Assembly: GCA_947247005.1 (NCBI GenBank)
Contig: OX365946.1
Location: 49,378,734-49,442,733, forward strand
DNA length: 64,000 bases
Direction: 5' to 3'
Source of the DNA: Spisula solida
Taxonomy: Eukaryota; Mollusca; Bivalvia; Venerida; Mactridae
This document shows, in pieces, positions 50,706 through 63,610 of this stretch. The notes beneath the pieces are model-generated. The model searched no databases, was not told the DNA's origin, and saw nothing but the letters and a program-made list of their open reading frames with translations. Position numbers and translations under genes: made by a program. Position 1 is the first letter of the stretch; each line of letters starts with the position of its first letter.

Positions 50706-51601
50706 ATGGTTACGAGAATGTAACGCGATTTGTCCAACATAATGTAATATTGGGTATGTAATATGTCTCCAGCACGACCTAATGATTCGGTTATATTTTA
50801 TGATGGATATAATTTAAATTTAAACATCACTTTGAAGACAAGACGATGGTTTCTTTTCACACTATGTTGTCAATAAAGTTTGGCAATATTCGTGTAATTA
50901 AATGTTTATTTCGTCTGGAATGCTGGCTTTATTGTGTCTACTGTTTTAATCGAATATGAGGAATGAGTCAATAAAACTGGCTAAGAGTAAGAATGAAAAC
51001 CCTCAGCAGACAATACAACTAGACAAATTTAATATAAACGTGGTACACAGATAGCTGAACAGACTGAATTCACACATTTACCACGCATTACTATTCCAGA
51101 CAATACATTAACATCTAATAGACTAAGTCTTACTCCAACTTGATTAGAATATACAGCTGCTTTCAAAGAATTGCATATGTATTGTTTGTTTAATGGTCTA
51201 TTTCAATTTCCAAAAGTAGTTCCTATAAGATATATCCCTCATTCACAATTGCGATACATGTATGTGTTATTTTTATATTGGCCTACTAGAGTAGCATGCA
51301 AACTATCTGATTCCAGCTTAACTGCTTAGACGGTCAAGAAGGTTACATATAGTTGCACTCATCTGCATTGCCTTACTTTCACGAATAGGTTATTACACAT
51401 GACCGGTCGGCATTAATTGATATTGGAATACTAGAAAAGGTATTGGCTCAACGGCTTCCATGCATACCTGCCTCATATTGGTCATATCTGTTAAAATGAT
51501 GTGTAGTTTTTGTGTTACTATATTTGGTAACACATGCGATAAAGTCTGATACATACTCCATCGCTGCAAAGAAAGTGATTAACGATGCCAATGTATACAT
51601 A

Positions 51602-51900
51602 ACAGCAACTTGTTACAAGTGTCTATATATGGATGTAACGTATTGGAACTTTATACGTATTATTTACTTCACAAATCAAGATTATTTACAAACATCGTAA
51701 ACATAATAACACTTATCACCCATGGTGCATTTTGGCAAGGTGAAGTTTTTTCATTGATTTTGTGTTCATGGAATACGTATGCAAATATTCATGAAACTGT
51801 GGCAAAGATGAGGCATTGATTACACAAGTCGCAAAGCTGGTAATTAATGATGTTGTTTTCCCGTGCAAACATGACATAACATCTAATAATTAGAAATTAT
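51602..51900 (+). repeat. Module M2, copy in S2
   Basis: Partner of 35,099-35,400. The 69-codon frame at 51,610 and the 62-codon frame at 51,512 overlap here in different phases and are not kept in S1. Confidence 0.55.
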
Positions 51901-53319
51901 GTAGCAAATGTTTTATACGAATTGCATAAGTAACACATTGACCGTCTAAGCAAAGATCATGTTCACGATATAGAGTGACACATGTTTACCTTATCGCTGA
52001 TGATCGGTTTTTTGTTAGTAGATAATCATTATGATAAAAACAGACTCGTAATTGACAGGCAACGTTGTCATTGTTTTATCGTTAAGATATAATTTATTGA
52101 TTAATGATCAATAAGTCAGTAAACTAGTTCCTGGCTTAGTTATCGTTTTAAATAGTAAATCGGCTTTCAAAAAAACCCTTAACATTTAAATTCGGGATTT
52201 ACCTTATCACGTGTATATGCTGTAGGCAGCGTTTACTAAAAGTGTTAACGGAAGTCAATGTTATGGGAAGCTTGTTGTTGCTCATGATTTTTTGTGGTGT
52301 CGTACTTCAATACATTACTGTATATTGTATTAGGTCGATTATAAACAAGTCACTTTACTTGTTATCATCCAAATACTGATAGTATATTTAAGTGAAAGGG
52401 CTCAGATTCTCTTCCTGAAGCCAATACAGGACAAACGAGGGTACCAGCTATCGTCTCGTCTATAATATTCACATGATGGGTGGCAAGGAAGCGGAACCGG
52501 AGCTAAACGAATGTTCTTTGTGCTTATAATCTTTAAGCTCATCATTCCGTTTGTCACTTCTACATTAACGTAATCGTTACTATGGACGTGTGTGTATGCA
52601 AATTGGGGCATTTGTTGCTTGTGTGACTTGTCGTAGCACTGTCTGTCAACAAACGTGATAAATATTATACAAAGCTGTAAACATCTCCAGAAAAAGGACG
52701 ATTGTGATTTGCAACCTGTTGCTTAATTTCTGTTATATGTTCCGCTTAGCATGATGTCAAAAATTTATGCAAAACATTTAACACGAAAACGTCATCGGTT
52801 TGGTATGGAGGTTTTTAAGGACAGTGAAATAGAAAAAGTGGAAAACTGCATGATTGTGCGAAAAATACACTATAAAGATTACGGACGTGATCATATAGCC
52901 CCCTCACCAGCCTGAATAATGTATTAAACATGGACGTAAACCGTTGCTAAGTCAAATCAGTTACATGTGCATACACTTTTGTTGAGGGTAATAACATTTT
53001 GATGCACATAATAAAGAAAATTTATCATCATTACTATAGTATATATAAGAGACAGGTTGGAAACGCTTTTTTCTGGCACCTACAGGAATCCACTTTTTAA
53101 CGCACCATCGGGCCGGGAAACGGTTGCAATCTGGTCAAGATGTGATTTTAGATCGATGTTTCTGATTTCATGACTGTCGAGAAACTACAAGTTGAAATCT
53201 GACAATGCTCCTAGTAAACACCAACATGACAATTACCATTCATTTTAAGAAGAGACTCATTGGAGTTCTCATATTGTCCAAATGTATACAGTAATACGGA
53301 GATAATAACAGATCCGATA

Positions 53320-54082
53320 TTTAATGCATTACTCAACATAGACAGTTACAAATGTGAGGCAGTACTCAAACAGAGACAGTTAAGGCATTACTCAACAGAG
53401 ACATTTAAGGCATTACTGAACAGAGACAGTTAAGGCATTACTCAACAGAGACAGTTAAGGCACTACTTAACAGAGACAGTTTAGGCATTGCTCAACATAT
53501 ACAGTTAATGCATTACTCAACATAGACAGTTAATGCATTACTCAACAGAGACTGTTAAGGCATTACTCAACAGAGACAGTTAAAGCATTACTCAACAGAG
53601 ACAGTTAAGGTATTACTCAACAGAGACAGTTTAGGCATTACTCAACCGATACAGTTAAGGCATTACTCAACATAGACAGTTAAGGCATTACTCAACAGAG
53701 ACAGTTACAAATGTGAGGCATTACTCAACAGAGATAGTTTAGGCATTACTCAACAGAGACAGTTAAGGCATTACTCAACACAGACAGTTAAGGCATTACT
53801 CAACACAGATAGTTTAGGCATTACTCAACACAGACAGTTAAGGCATTACTCAACACAGATAGTTTAGGCATTACTCAACACAGACAGTTAAGGCATTACT
53901 CAACAAAGATTGTTCAGGCATTACTTAACATAGACAGTTAAGGCACTACTCAACGGAAACAGTTCAGAAATTACTCAACAGAGAAAGTTAAGGCACTACT
54001 CAACAGAGACAGTTAAGGCACTACTCAACAGAGAAAGTTAAGCTATTCAACAGAGACAGTTAAGGAATTACTCATCAGAGCA
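53320..54082 (+). repeat. 25-bp minisatellite, about 30 units
   Basis: Same unit as the S1 array. Variants include a 34-35 bp unit with an inserted CAAATGTGAGG, seen twice (about 53,348 and 53,706). Around 53,770-53,900 there is an alternating pair of variants (CACAGACAGTTAAGG then CACAGATAGTTTAGG), giving a 50-bp higher-order period. Ends at GAGCACGAACAG as in S1. Confidence 0.95.
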
Positions 54083-54240
54083 CGAACAGAGCAGTGTATA
54101 GCTCTGACGATAATGATCCAGCTAACGCCTATGAGGCAAAATTGGCAACATGTTTGAACATAAATATCCTCCACGTACCTTTTTTTTAAAAACGCTTAAC
54201 ACATATTTCAAGTGTGTACGTGTTAATACCGTACTACATG

Positions 54241-54412
54241 TTTATTGATAAATATTCCTGAACGAAAATGTGTGTGTTAGTTATTGACAATACATTGGAA
54301 TTAGAGCGTCTTTTCATCAAAATTAAATTACAACGGTTCATTGAACCATGAAACGACAAAAACGAAGAATTACCACGTTATACACTGTGCTGTTTACATA
54401 AATGTAAGCAGA
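54241..54412. mobile_element. Internal fragment of the mariner-type element, S2 copy
   Basis: Partner of 37,629-37,802. Separated from the minisatellite by about 160 bp that S1 lacks. Confidence 0.6.
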
Positions 54413-55644
54413 CGACAGACTGGCTGTATATGTCACTTAACTAAATACAGGCGGAAATGAAGCATAGGATCACACGGAAGTCAGTCTAGCTGGTATTGTC
54501 ATCTACCGAGTACCGAACTGCTTACAAGACGTACCAACTGACATTTTAACAACACATTACAAATGGGAATTGTCACCACGCAGTGCTAACGTATCTGATT
54601 TTAAATATACTCAGACAGAACGGCAGGCCATCTTGGTATGCAGATCTTTCGAACATGGCTGTCATTGTTTAGTGACAACATCATTGTCATTGAGGAATTG
54701 TTTACCAAGATAACGAAAGAACATAAAATTACTTTGGCAAATTGGACGTACATTTGGCAGGCCCGTGTTAACATCGTTTCTTCGAAAGTCTTTATCTATA
54801 CTTATTACACGTTACATGAATTTTTATTAGTAGGTGGGTATCTTCTGTAAGTTTTTTTGTTAAAAACACAATATGCTGCTATCCGATAAATCGTTTTTTG
54901 TCAATTCTATGTTAAGTCGAAAAAGTCTGCAATGTTGTGTAACTACCCGTGAACTAAACTTCTAAAATAAAACACAAAGTTTATTTTCCATTTATTGTAG
55001 CACATTTTTAACGTATAATTATTTTATTGCAAGCATTTTGTCAAAATCATCTTCAAATTAAGACGTAATCTATCATAATTATTGGAGTCGAAACGAATCT
55101 ATATATCATTAGCATGTCGAACCATGTATAAACAGTTGCGATGAGGTTAAGCCCCATACTACTTAAACAAAACTAAAAACAATATTGTACTGTTAATGTT
55201 GAGCACAGTTCTCGGTGTTGCCTTTACCAACATTAAGTTTTTTTTGTAGTCGCCATGAAACTTTAATTATAATATAATCACGGAAGAACGAACTGGTACT
55301 ATATAAGAGGATTTACATATAGGTTCATATTTCTAGATATGTGTTCAGTATAAAATGTTATTAACTATTTTAAATTACATACCAGTAATTTGACAGACCA
55401 GACAAGTAAATCAGTTTCAATACATTGTCTTGCCAAAATGCTACTGTTATTTCTGACAAGCCAGTTATATTTCACTGCAGATGCATTTGAATTAGTAAGA
55501 TAAAATTGATTTGTACGGGGCGATAAACGTGTTTAGGCGTTACCAAGGGAACACTATATTTCGTCCAGAAGAGTAATAAATTGCCAATTGACTTGAGAAT
55601 TATATGTACACAGTACTCTTTGGACTTGTGCGAATCAAAACCTT

Positions 55645-55750
55645 TTCAGTTGGGCATTGTGCCTTATATGAGTTAATGCTTTCTGTGCTCGGCTGGTTAA
55701 GCTGAGTGCTGCCTTGCACTGTGCTGACCTAAAATTGTCGTTTTGGTTGT
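55645..55750 (+). repeat. WAF block, copy 7 (partial)
   Basis: TTGGGCATTGTGCCTTATAT, TTTCTGTGCTCGGCTGGTTA and GAGTGCTGCCTTGCACTG. Partner of 39,826-39,930. Confidence 0.5.
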
Positions 55751-56464
55751 ATACAATTGCATAGATCACTCATTCCGTGAATTACAGGATCAGTCTTGGA
55801 TAAATTCAGTCAAGTCGGACAATTTGCATAATGATCGAGTTCACATGATATCGCAAATTGTGTTCAAGCAGGTTGTAATGTCTAATTTGAGAAAAATGCT
55901 AAACTGTCAATCGTTAGAAGCGTTATGTCTAAGTTAAGCAGTACATGCTATACTTTATTAGAAAACATTGATAGTGTCACAAATGTTGCAATTGAATACT
56001 AGTAAGATATTAAAATGTAGTCCAAAGAAATATAGTCTACATGTAAAGTATCTTATGAAGTCACTCAGTGGGGAAATATGTTTGTTGAGCTGAGCGTTTT
56101 GTGCTCAAGGAAAACACAACATCACAAAAAAATTTACGAAGTAGACGACAGACGCTGTTGCAGAAATATGATATTAGATAACTAATTTACTGTCTAATAC
56201 AACATTATTACGCAAAGCTTTAAGGGAGAAGTTATATGAAGCAGACTGATATAAATAATACAAGTACGGGATGAACACGTGCTTACATGTACCAACATAC
56301 ATCCCGTCTTTAAAAACTGTCATTTCCTCACAATAATAAACTGCTTTCATGTTAATATTGCAATAATGTCCTACAGTTAATGCAATCGTTTTGCATATAA
56401 GGTACATACACACAATGACTTTAAAAACGCTTAATTCAAAGCCTAATATCGCTCAAAGTGTTTG

Positions 56465-56657
56465 TGTTATTGCAATATAATTTTACATGTGTATTAATTG
56501 ATCTTTCCTACGTATTGAAAATCCCACACTTTTGCCTGTGTTGAGTGCGCTTGCATGATTCCTAGGAAATAACGAGACAACAATTTATTACAAACTAAAC
56601 TGATTTACACGTAGGAAGGATCAATTAATACACATGTTATACTATATTGCAATAACA
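56465..56657. mobile_element. 193-bp MITE with 49-bp inverted ends
   Basis: The left arm 56,465-56,513 (TGTTATTGCAATATAATTTT ... TTTCCTACGT) is a near-perfect inverse of 56,609-56,657 (ACGTAGGAAGGATCAATTAA ... TATTGCAATAACA). The loop is about 95 bp. It lies in a stretch deleted from S1, so no empty site is available there. Confidence 0.85.
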
Positions 56658-57159
56658 TAAATACTTTGATCGATAGTGGACTTTGAATTAGGTGAGGCGT
56701 CTTAAAAGTCCTTAAGAGTATTAAGTGATTTTCTGCATAACGTCAGTGTAAATTGTGTAGGCAAACTTATTTAGTTAACAAAACATTTCAATATTACGGC
56801 CAGGTTATTTGTCCCATACTAAAATACTGTTAAGGGTGTAATTAAGCTGTTTTCTCATAACTCATTAAACATAATTTCCGCTTACACGTAAACCCCAAAA
56901 CAATGTTCCATGATGGACATTTTAAGATAATAATATCAAATAGGTCCAGTGATGTATATCAGAAAAAAGTATAGTATGCTATTATAGCAACGAATTTCAG
57001 ACCCTTACTGACAGTGTCTAGCTTGTTGCTCTTGCTTAGATAAGCTGAAAGTGAACACACTCGTGAACGTACTGGAACGGCAGTTCCTTTAACATATAAA
57101 GAACGTGTAAAATAGGGTAATGTCCAATTATTGAGGATGGTCATTTACAATTAGGAATG

Positions 57160-59530
57160 GGAAACATTTATTATATGTGTGCATGTCAGATAACTATTTT
57201 ACTTAGATTCCAATCAACTTACATATGTTTATGTTTGATGCGTTTAATCATTATGTACCTCAAGGGATTCTTACATTGGCGTCCGTTCATCGTCTAACTG
57301 GCTACATATGATATTAAACGAAGCCATTGATGGGTATATCTAATCCGATCTATATTCTATAAAGATAAATAGTTTGAGAAATGATCATGAGATTTAACAG
57401 CGTTATTATTATTTCAAAGACCTAAATATACACAGATGTGACACTCAATTTAAAATGAGAGTGTAAATGCCAAGTAGCACAGATATGTTGCATTAACGCT
57501 TTCAGTATTTGACGTCATCCTTTCTCAATGACCAACATCTCAGTTTGAAGAGCTTAGTGTCTTCTCCTGCATGATGTTACTCATACTTTTAGATCTCTTA
57601 TAGAAGTCAGAACATTATTGTTTTAATTAGGCAAATAGGGTATTTTGCATAAACTTATTAGTTTTTGCCTATGTTTATTAAAAACAACATATGTAAAGTT
57701 TCAAAAACAGACGGGATTTCGCGAGATTTCAGAAGACTGCCGCGAAATATTGTGAGATTTAGATCTTTGTTAATTATTAGATTATGGATGTGTTATTATT
57801 GTATTTTTGTCAAAATGAAAATGTTGATGCCAATACAATGTTCGCTTAATTCGTCTCCCGCCCAAAAAAGTTCGTTTGATATTTATATACGAGTCGTTCT
57901 GGATAACCGGGCTTAGTGTAAAAAATGTAAAGACATGATACATATAATACAGTGTAAGGAAGACACGACTCTTTTGAACAGTTTTTAAAAATGTTAGACA
58001 AAAATAACATCTAAGTTAGTAATACATGCCTTTAGAACTAAACACTCCCACCTACTTTATGAGTGAAATCGCTAATGTCAGTTGAACATTATTTTACGTA
58101 ACTTTAACAAGTATTCCACAAGTCCAATATTTGATAAATTCTTGACGTAAACTGTTTCAATTGTACCACATTTTAGTATTATATTCCTATTTAAATAAAA
58201 CATATCAAAATCGTGATGCTTGCTTTTAGAAAAAAGTTATTCACTTTTTCATGTACCTCTCGGTTTTCTCAATATGGATACTTTAAGAAATAGATCAACA
58301 TAGAAACAACAGAAGATAGTTTAACAACATTCATGAAACAAATTAACTCAAAAACATAATACTATACTTATCAAAATACTTAAACATTGTATTTGAACAC
58401 ATCTGAACATCGGATTTTACCATACTAACAAAATAATATCGATTTATTTTGATTGAGCTACGTAAGTAATGTGTAGTACATGTAAATACACTCATTTTGC
58501 GTCATATTTGCGTTATTTTTCTAACCGAAGTCAACTATCTTATAGAGGACATTGTGATAGGTTTTTTAAGACTAATTGCCCCATCAAAAAAGTATTGGAA
58601 TATTATAAATTACCCATGACAGTGAAGACAATCAGTAATATTTGTCATATGAAGGGTGATATACGTTAACATGGTTGTTTTGGCGAAGTGGTACCACATA
58701 TCAAAAATTACCAAAAATGGTCGAAACGTGTAATCGCCATGTCCAATGGTTCTAGGAGAAATCCAATATCCCAAAGTTGGATGAAAGTGAAGTTATAAGT
58801 ATCAATAACAACTTTCAATCGAATTCTATCGAAAATGTTAGATGCAAAGTTTTAAAAAAATGCGGTGTTCATTAGCTCAATGTCAAGCAAAACAAAAAGC
58901 GCAGACAAAGGTCGTGGAGGCTATGCGACTACGGAACAGTGATTGGAAAAAGTGTGTTGTTCCTGGGGAGTTAACGTTTTATCTTAGAAGAAATTACTAC
59001 ATAGACAGCATCAGCTATTTTAGAAAGGATCATGATGATAGACATAAGTTAGAGTTATGTAAGCTTAGTGTATTCGCGGCCGCTTTCATGACATGGTCTT
59101 GTGTTTGATATTTTGGAAAAGCGGAATTCAAAATGATTTCATATTTTATTTACGCAAAAAGTTAAAAAGGTTTTTCCGACAAAAATGTGACACGTCCTTT
59201 TCCTAGTAACATGCTAAAGACAGGGCGTCACCCTACAAAATATGTCATTTAGTACCTTATGAATTAGATTGGGAAGTATATTATACCCAAACAGTGGATA
59301 CCGAAGTCTCTTGATAAAGTATCAATACAATTTAAATCGGGGAATTTTGAAACATCGATTTGAGAAGCGATTTGTATGCATCAGGACGGTTTGACCTTAA
59401 ATGATGCAAAATCACAACACTCGATACAATAGTTGATTCTGTTTTATGGATTTTATTTACACATTATACAATGGTTGTTTATATCTCTTGATACATTACT
59501 ATACACTATTGAATATACACAATTCGATTT
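57160..59530. other. S2 segment missing from S1, no gene called
   Basis: The first third is a diverged counterpart of 22.0-23.2 kb of copy A, including the interior of the GAGCCAGTCTC element at about 58,100-58,280. From 58.4 to 59.2 kb there are frames of 66 and 88 codons on the + strand (58,469 and 58,842), richer in K and R than most frames here. I do not recognise them and saw no second copy. They could be a decayed transposase or chance. Confidence 0.45.
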
Positions 59531-59853
59531 CGATGTGATTCTTTTTCCTGTTAGACGATCAAGGTGAGTCGAAATTGGTGTCGATGTCTACTGATGTTTT
59601 CAAATAGTCAATAATTATACGATTTTAATTCATACTAGCAGCTTTGAAAAGTTCATGTCTTTTACCGAATGGCAGTTATATATCTCAAAATATTGTAGTT
59701 GTTTTAATTAATTTGACAGATAGGGGTGATTTATTGTAATTGAAATCAGGGATTAGCATTAATAAGGTGTAATTGCGTAACAAAATGCAACAGGCAATGT
59801 AAAACAGCTAACTAGGCAGACATGATGTCAACACTAAATTAAAGACAGAAACT

Positions 59854-60110
59854 ATGGCTTGGAACACCATCTCATTCATCCTCATCAAAACACGTTTCCA
59901 CAAGTCTTTCGATGTTTTGACAGCTGACAGTTGGGCTTTTGAGCGGTTGATTGTCTCGTTCAGTTATGTGTTAGGCATTGTGCCGTGTAAATGTGGTACA
60001 TGTATGAGATGTTTTTTTGTGTTTATGATTGGCTGGTTAAGTTTAGTGCTGTATTCCCTGTCCGATTTTCTATTATTGTGTTGCTAACACAATTACCAAC
60101 AACATCACAT
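59854..60110 (+). repeat. WAF block, copy 8 (77-codon open frame)
   Basis: Begins MAWNTISFILIKTRFHKSF, as in the 41.1-kb copy, but changes frame after SWAF. The nucleotide alignment continues through TTAGGCATTGTGCCGTGTAA and CCCTGTCCGATTTTCTATTA. Confidence 0.5.
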
Positions 60111-61351
60111 TATATCATACTATTTTAACCTAAATTATACTTTTATGTAGAAACTTGTATCTAATATATTTGTACATGCATTATATGTGAAATATACAAA
60201 CACGTGGTGTTATATTGCCAAACTACCCACGCATCCGCAGATCATATACAAGTAACACACACCTAGCTATAACAGAAAGAGAGGAAACACTTCAAATCAC
60301 TATTTAAAACACAGCATCAGACTAAGAAGCCAGTTGTGGTTTCTGGAGCAGACAAAGTTAATACCGAACTAATGTAGTTTTTAATGTATCATTATTTCTG
60401 TAACTAAATGACTGCAGCGAAAAACGTTAGACGGTATAATGGTGGTAAATAAGTAACTTCCAACTATCGGAGGAATGTGCTATTTACAAACTGTCTCCGG
60501 GATCTAGAAACTGCCAGGGAAATTAGTGTTACTAAGACAAATGAGGAAGTTCCAAGTTTTGTATCAATTAATGATGTATATGTAGAGCTTTGTTACAGAC
60601 CAAGGATATCCACTTGCATTTAATTGTTGGAAGTAAAAGGAAAGGCACTAAAACTGTCTTAATCTTAACCCACTACTCTTTGCGAAGTCTGACGCATTTA
60701 TGTTGATACTTCCTATTTCAGGCAAGTACTAGAACTTCAGCGTATGTTTTTCTAGACATAAGTATGTTTTAACAGTGAATAAAGGGCAGTATATCCGTTT
60801 TGTGATCATGGTGACCTTATATAAGACTAACTGGATGTACAAGGGCAACAATACGACTTGGTTGAGGGAGAAATTGCTTGTTTCATCCAACGCATACGGG
60901 ACGTACTTTTACTTGAAATGAGGTGTTTAAAACAGTATAACATATGAATTATGGAATACAAAAGACAATACGTATGTCGGTGATTAATTTATTTTGGTGT
61001 ATGGGTGGATGTAGTTTCTCTGTTATTGCTGCATAAACATTTACGAATAATTTGTGCTCATATGAACTGACCACACAAGCTAACCATTAATATTATCCTG
61101 TGATATAAGTGATTTAACAGTGAACTTTTGGAAAAGTTGGCGATATATCGACGGATCTGTGTTAGATAGTATCTATATAAATCATATCTTTAACTTCATG
61201 CAGCCATCCTAATCAGGCTAATGTGTGTAAAGTTTTATTATGCATGAAGAGAAATAACTTATTAAATATGTATTCATTATTGTTAACTTAATTATACTTT
61301 TATAGCTCTCTTTATATTTTTCTTTTTTCACCATTTGGCCAAGACTTTAGA

Positions 61352-61450
61352 TTATGGTGCATACTGAACGGTGGCTGTATTGTGGATTGTGATGGAAACA
61401 CGGAATGCAGAGATATGACATCAATGATCATGGAGGATAGCATATATTAA
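61352..61450 (+). other. Possible terminal exon, cysteine-rich peptide
   Basis: An open frame without its own Met runs from a pyrimidine-rich stretch (TTTTTCTTTTTTCACC, with AG at about 61,349-61,350 as a possible acceptor) to TAA at 61,448-61,450. It reads WCILNGGCIVDCDGNTEC then RDMTSMIMEDSIY. Four cysteines in 17 residues with NGG between the first two recall EGF-like spacing, but the module is incomplete. The open frame can be followed upstream to 61,292 without a start codon. It could be chance; the call rests on the cysteine pattern, the acceptor-like context and the T/G-rich downstream sequence. Confidence 0.2.
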
Positions 61451-63604
61451 ATTGAAGGATATGGGGTATAATTTTATTTCTTTTTCCCGTTGGAGTCAGT
61501 TTGTATACATATTGTGATTTGTCTATCCTGATTTGTTGACTGAAATAGAGCCCTGGGTTTGTGCACGTTTACTCCGGCTGTATCTACACTTGCATGTGTA
61601 TAACTTATATAGGTGATGGTTAGTTATATCAATATATGGTATCATATGGCTAGTTAAATGACATACATAGAGCCAGTTTGCCGATTACCGAATGGTTCCA
61701 CTTGCGGAACAAAAATATGAGTGTCATTTTGAGTAAGTGGAATGCATCCTTGTAACATGGTTATGGATTTAGAAAATAACTATTCAATTTCATATTGATA
61801 CCTTGTCACCTTATTTTAAGATTGATAAATTTGATAAATATATGCACATACCGCATTGAAGTGCTGTTGCGACAATTTATGAATCATGCATAGTCAGCAG
61901 GGATATTTAACCGACATATTTTCCTGCATTTAAGTTAGTTAAATTGTATATTGTGATGTTTATGATGGTAATTCAAGAGATTTATGCCATCAATTTTGTT
62001 ATAAATTGCATTGCATTAAGTGAATCAGTTACTGTTAAGCTTGCACATGTACTTACCAGGGGTCTTGTCTGATTGGATATATCAACAATTTCGGCAGTGT
62101 TACGGAATGTGTTAATGGTAGAAACTGTAATTCAATCTTTATAAGTCGAGTACTGTGAATATCAACTACTAATCTTTTTTCTAGGAAGGTCATGAATGTG
62201 TTCTAATCACAATGCAAAGGAAATGGTTTAAAGTATTATTTGTGTGATGTATCATGAATAGATCAGCGGGAATCGTGTGGACTGTTTGATGGCTTTTATG
62301 TCAGGAAGTATGGGTATCTTGAGTCAGTCAGGAGACAATCAGGTAGAATTAACAGTATCCTTAACCAGGTGGTATATTTAATTTGTAATAAGGAATTGTG
62401 ATATGATTGTCACATAAGTACATTAAATGTAAGTTTTACTCAGAATGTACAATTTGTATAGAGAAAATTATGTGGACATGCTTGTATGCGGTCAGTATAC
62501 ATGTAATTACCAGCGCTGGGATTGAACCAAATTAAAGATTGTTTTTATTAAATCAATTGAAGATGTTTCTGTGGTGAAATCACTCATACGCATGTTGGTA
62601 TGGGACAGGTGTATTTTCAGTGCTTAAGATTAGGCAATGATTATAACATACAGCAACTCCGTCACAAATAATGAAATATAGTAGTGCAAGCAAAGTTAAC
62701 ATACTGGAATTTGAAATTAATGTGCTTTGCCTAACTCTGGTAATGGGTTAAGTTGCAATCTTTCAGCATATTGTAAGTTGCAAAGCTGGATATTGTAGTG
62801 GTATTTTTTATAAAAAGAGGGTTTGTTAAAGATTTAGATTATTTAGTGTAATTTCTAGTTATAAATGAATTCTTTAGTCTCCTGTGTATCTGGGTAGTGT
62901 GTACATAAAACTGTTTGTGGTATGGGGTTGTAATAGTAATAATTTTAGGTTGAGTGTAAAACAAGTTCTTGCAACTCAGCACCTTTTTTCTGACAATAGC
63001 TATCACCACAAGGGTATGAGAGGCAAACCAGTTTTCCTATATTGCTGAGTGAAAAAGAGTTACTGATACCATGTTTATTTCGGCATTGGTGTGATTGCGC
63101 ATTATCTTCAACTTGTAAATAGTTAGGTTATTAAAATAAAATACACCAGCAACAACTTACATTGAACTTATTTTATTTAATTAACACATACATGTTTCGA
63201 CCAATATTAGAATAAGGAATGTATCCGGTCCAAAGCCCATGTGATGTCCATTAAGCTGATATTATGCACATGCTAAGCAAAAGTGGTGAGTAAGGTGATA
63301 TTAATCTTGTAGGGACATTTGCCAGATTTGAGGTAGTAAATGATCCATATAGGAGATGTTTGTTAGTTTAGGGTTATGTGATCATTGCCAGGATCAATAG
63401 ATGAATTGTAATGTATAGACCAAATTGGGGATTGTCTCGTGCAATCCAGTAGTCATGGCGGAGTATTTACTTCATTATCCATGTCCCTTACATTTTACCA
63501 AATTATGCATCTAGATCATGTTGTTAGTTCATAGCAGTTGCCAAGTAATGGCTTGTTATCACATGTCATGAGACATTTTGTTATTCTTTGTTTATTGTTG
63601 TCTC

Positions 63605-63610
63605 AATAAA
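63605..63610 (+). terminator. Candidate polyadenylation signal
   Basis: AATAAA followed about 20 bases later by a GT-rich stretch (CATGTTGTTACC). It would fit a + strand transcript covering the T/G-rich tract. In AT-rich DNA an AATAAA alone is weak evidence. Confidence 0.25.

Larger units (their letters stand above)
47312..61120 (+). repeat. Large direct duplication, copy S2
   Basis: Partner of S1 (pairs listed there). S2-specific: the Tc1 N-terminal relic near 47.5 kb, the TA-flanked segment 49,876-50,634, about 150 bp near 53.03-53.17 kb, the larger minisatellite, about 160 bp just after it, and the MITE at 56,465. S2 retains 56,277-56,925 and about 57,160-59,530, which S1 lacks. Parts of these match copy A (for instance 57.26-57.42 with 22.01-22.17 kb), so S2 is closer to the ancestral layout there. 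Confidence 0.85.

Noticed and set aside
53320..54082. Regular short repeats resembling a CRISPR array
   Set aside because: Units follow one another directly with no unique spacers, the setting is a eukaryotic genome, and there are no cas-like genes. It is a minisatellite.
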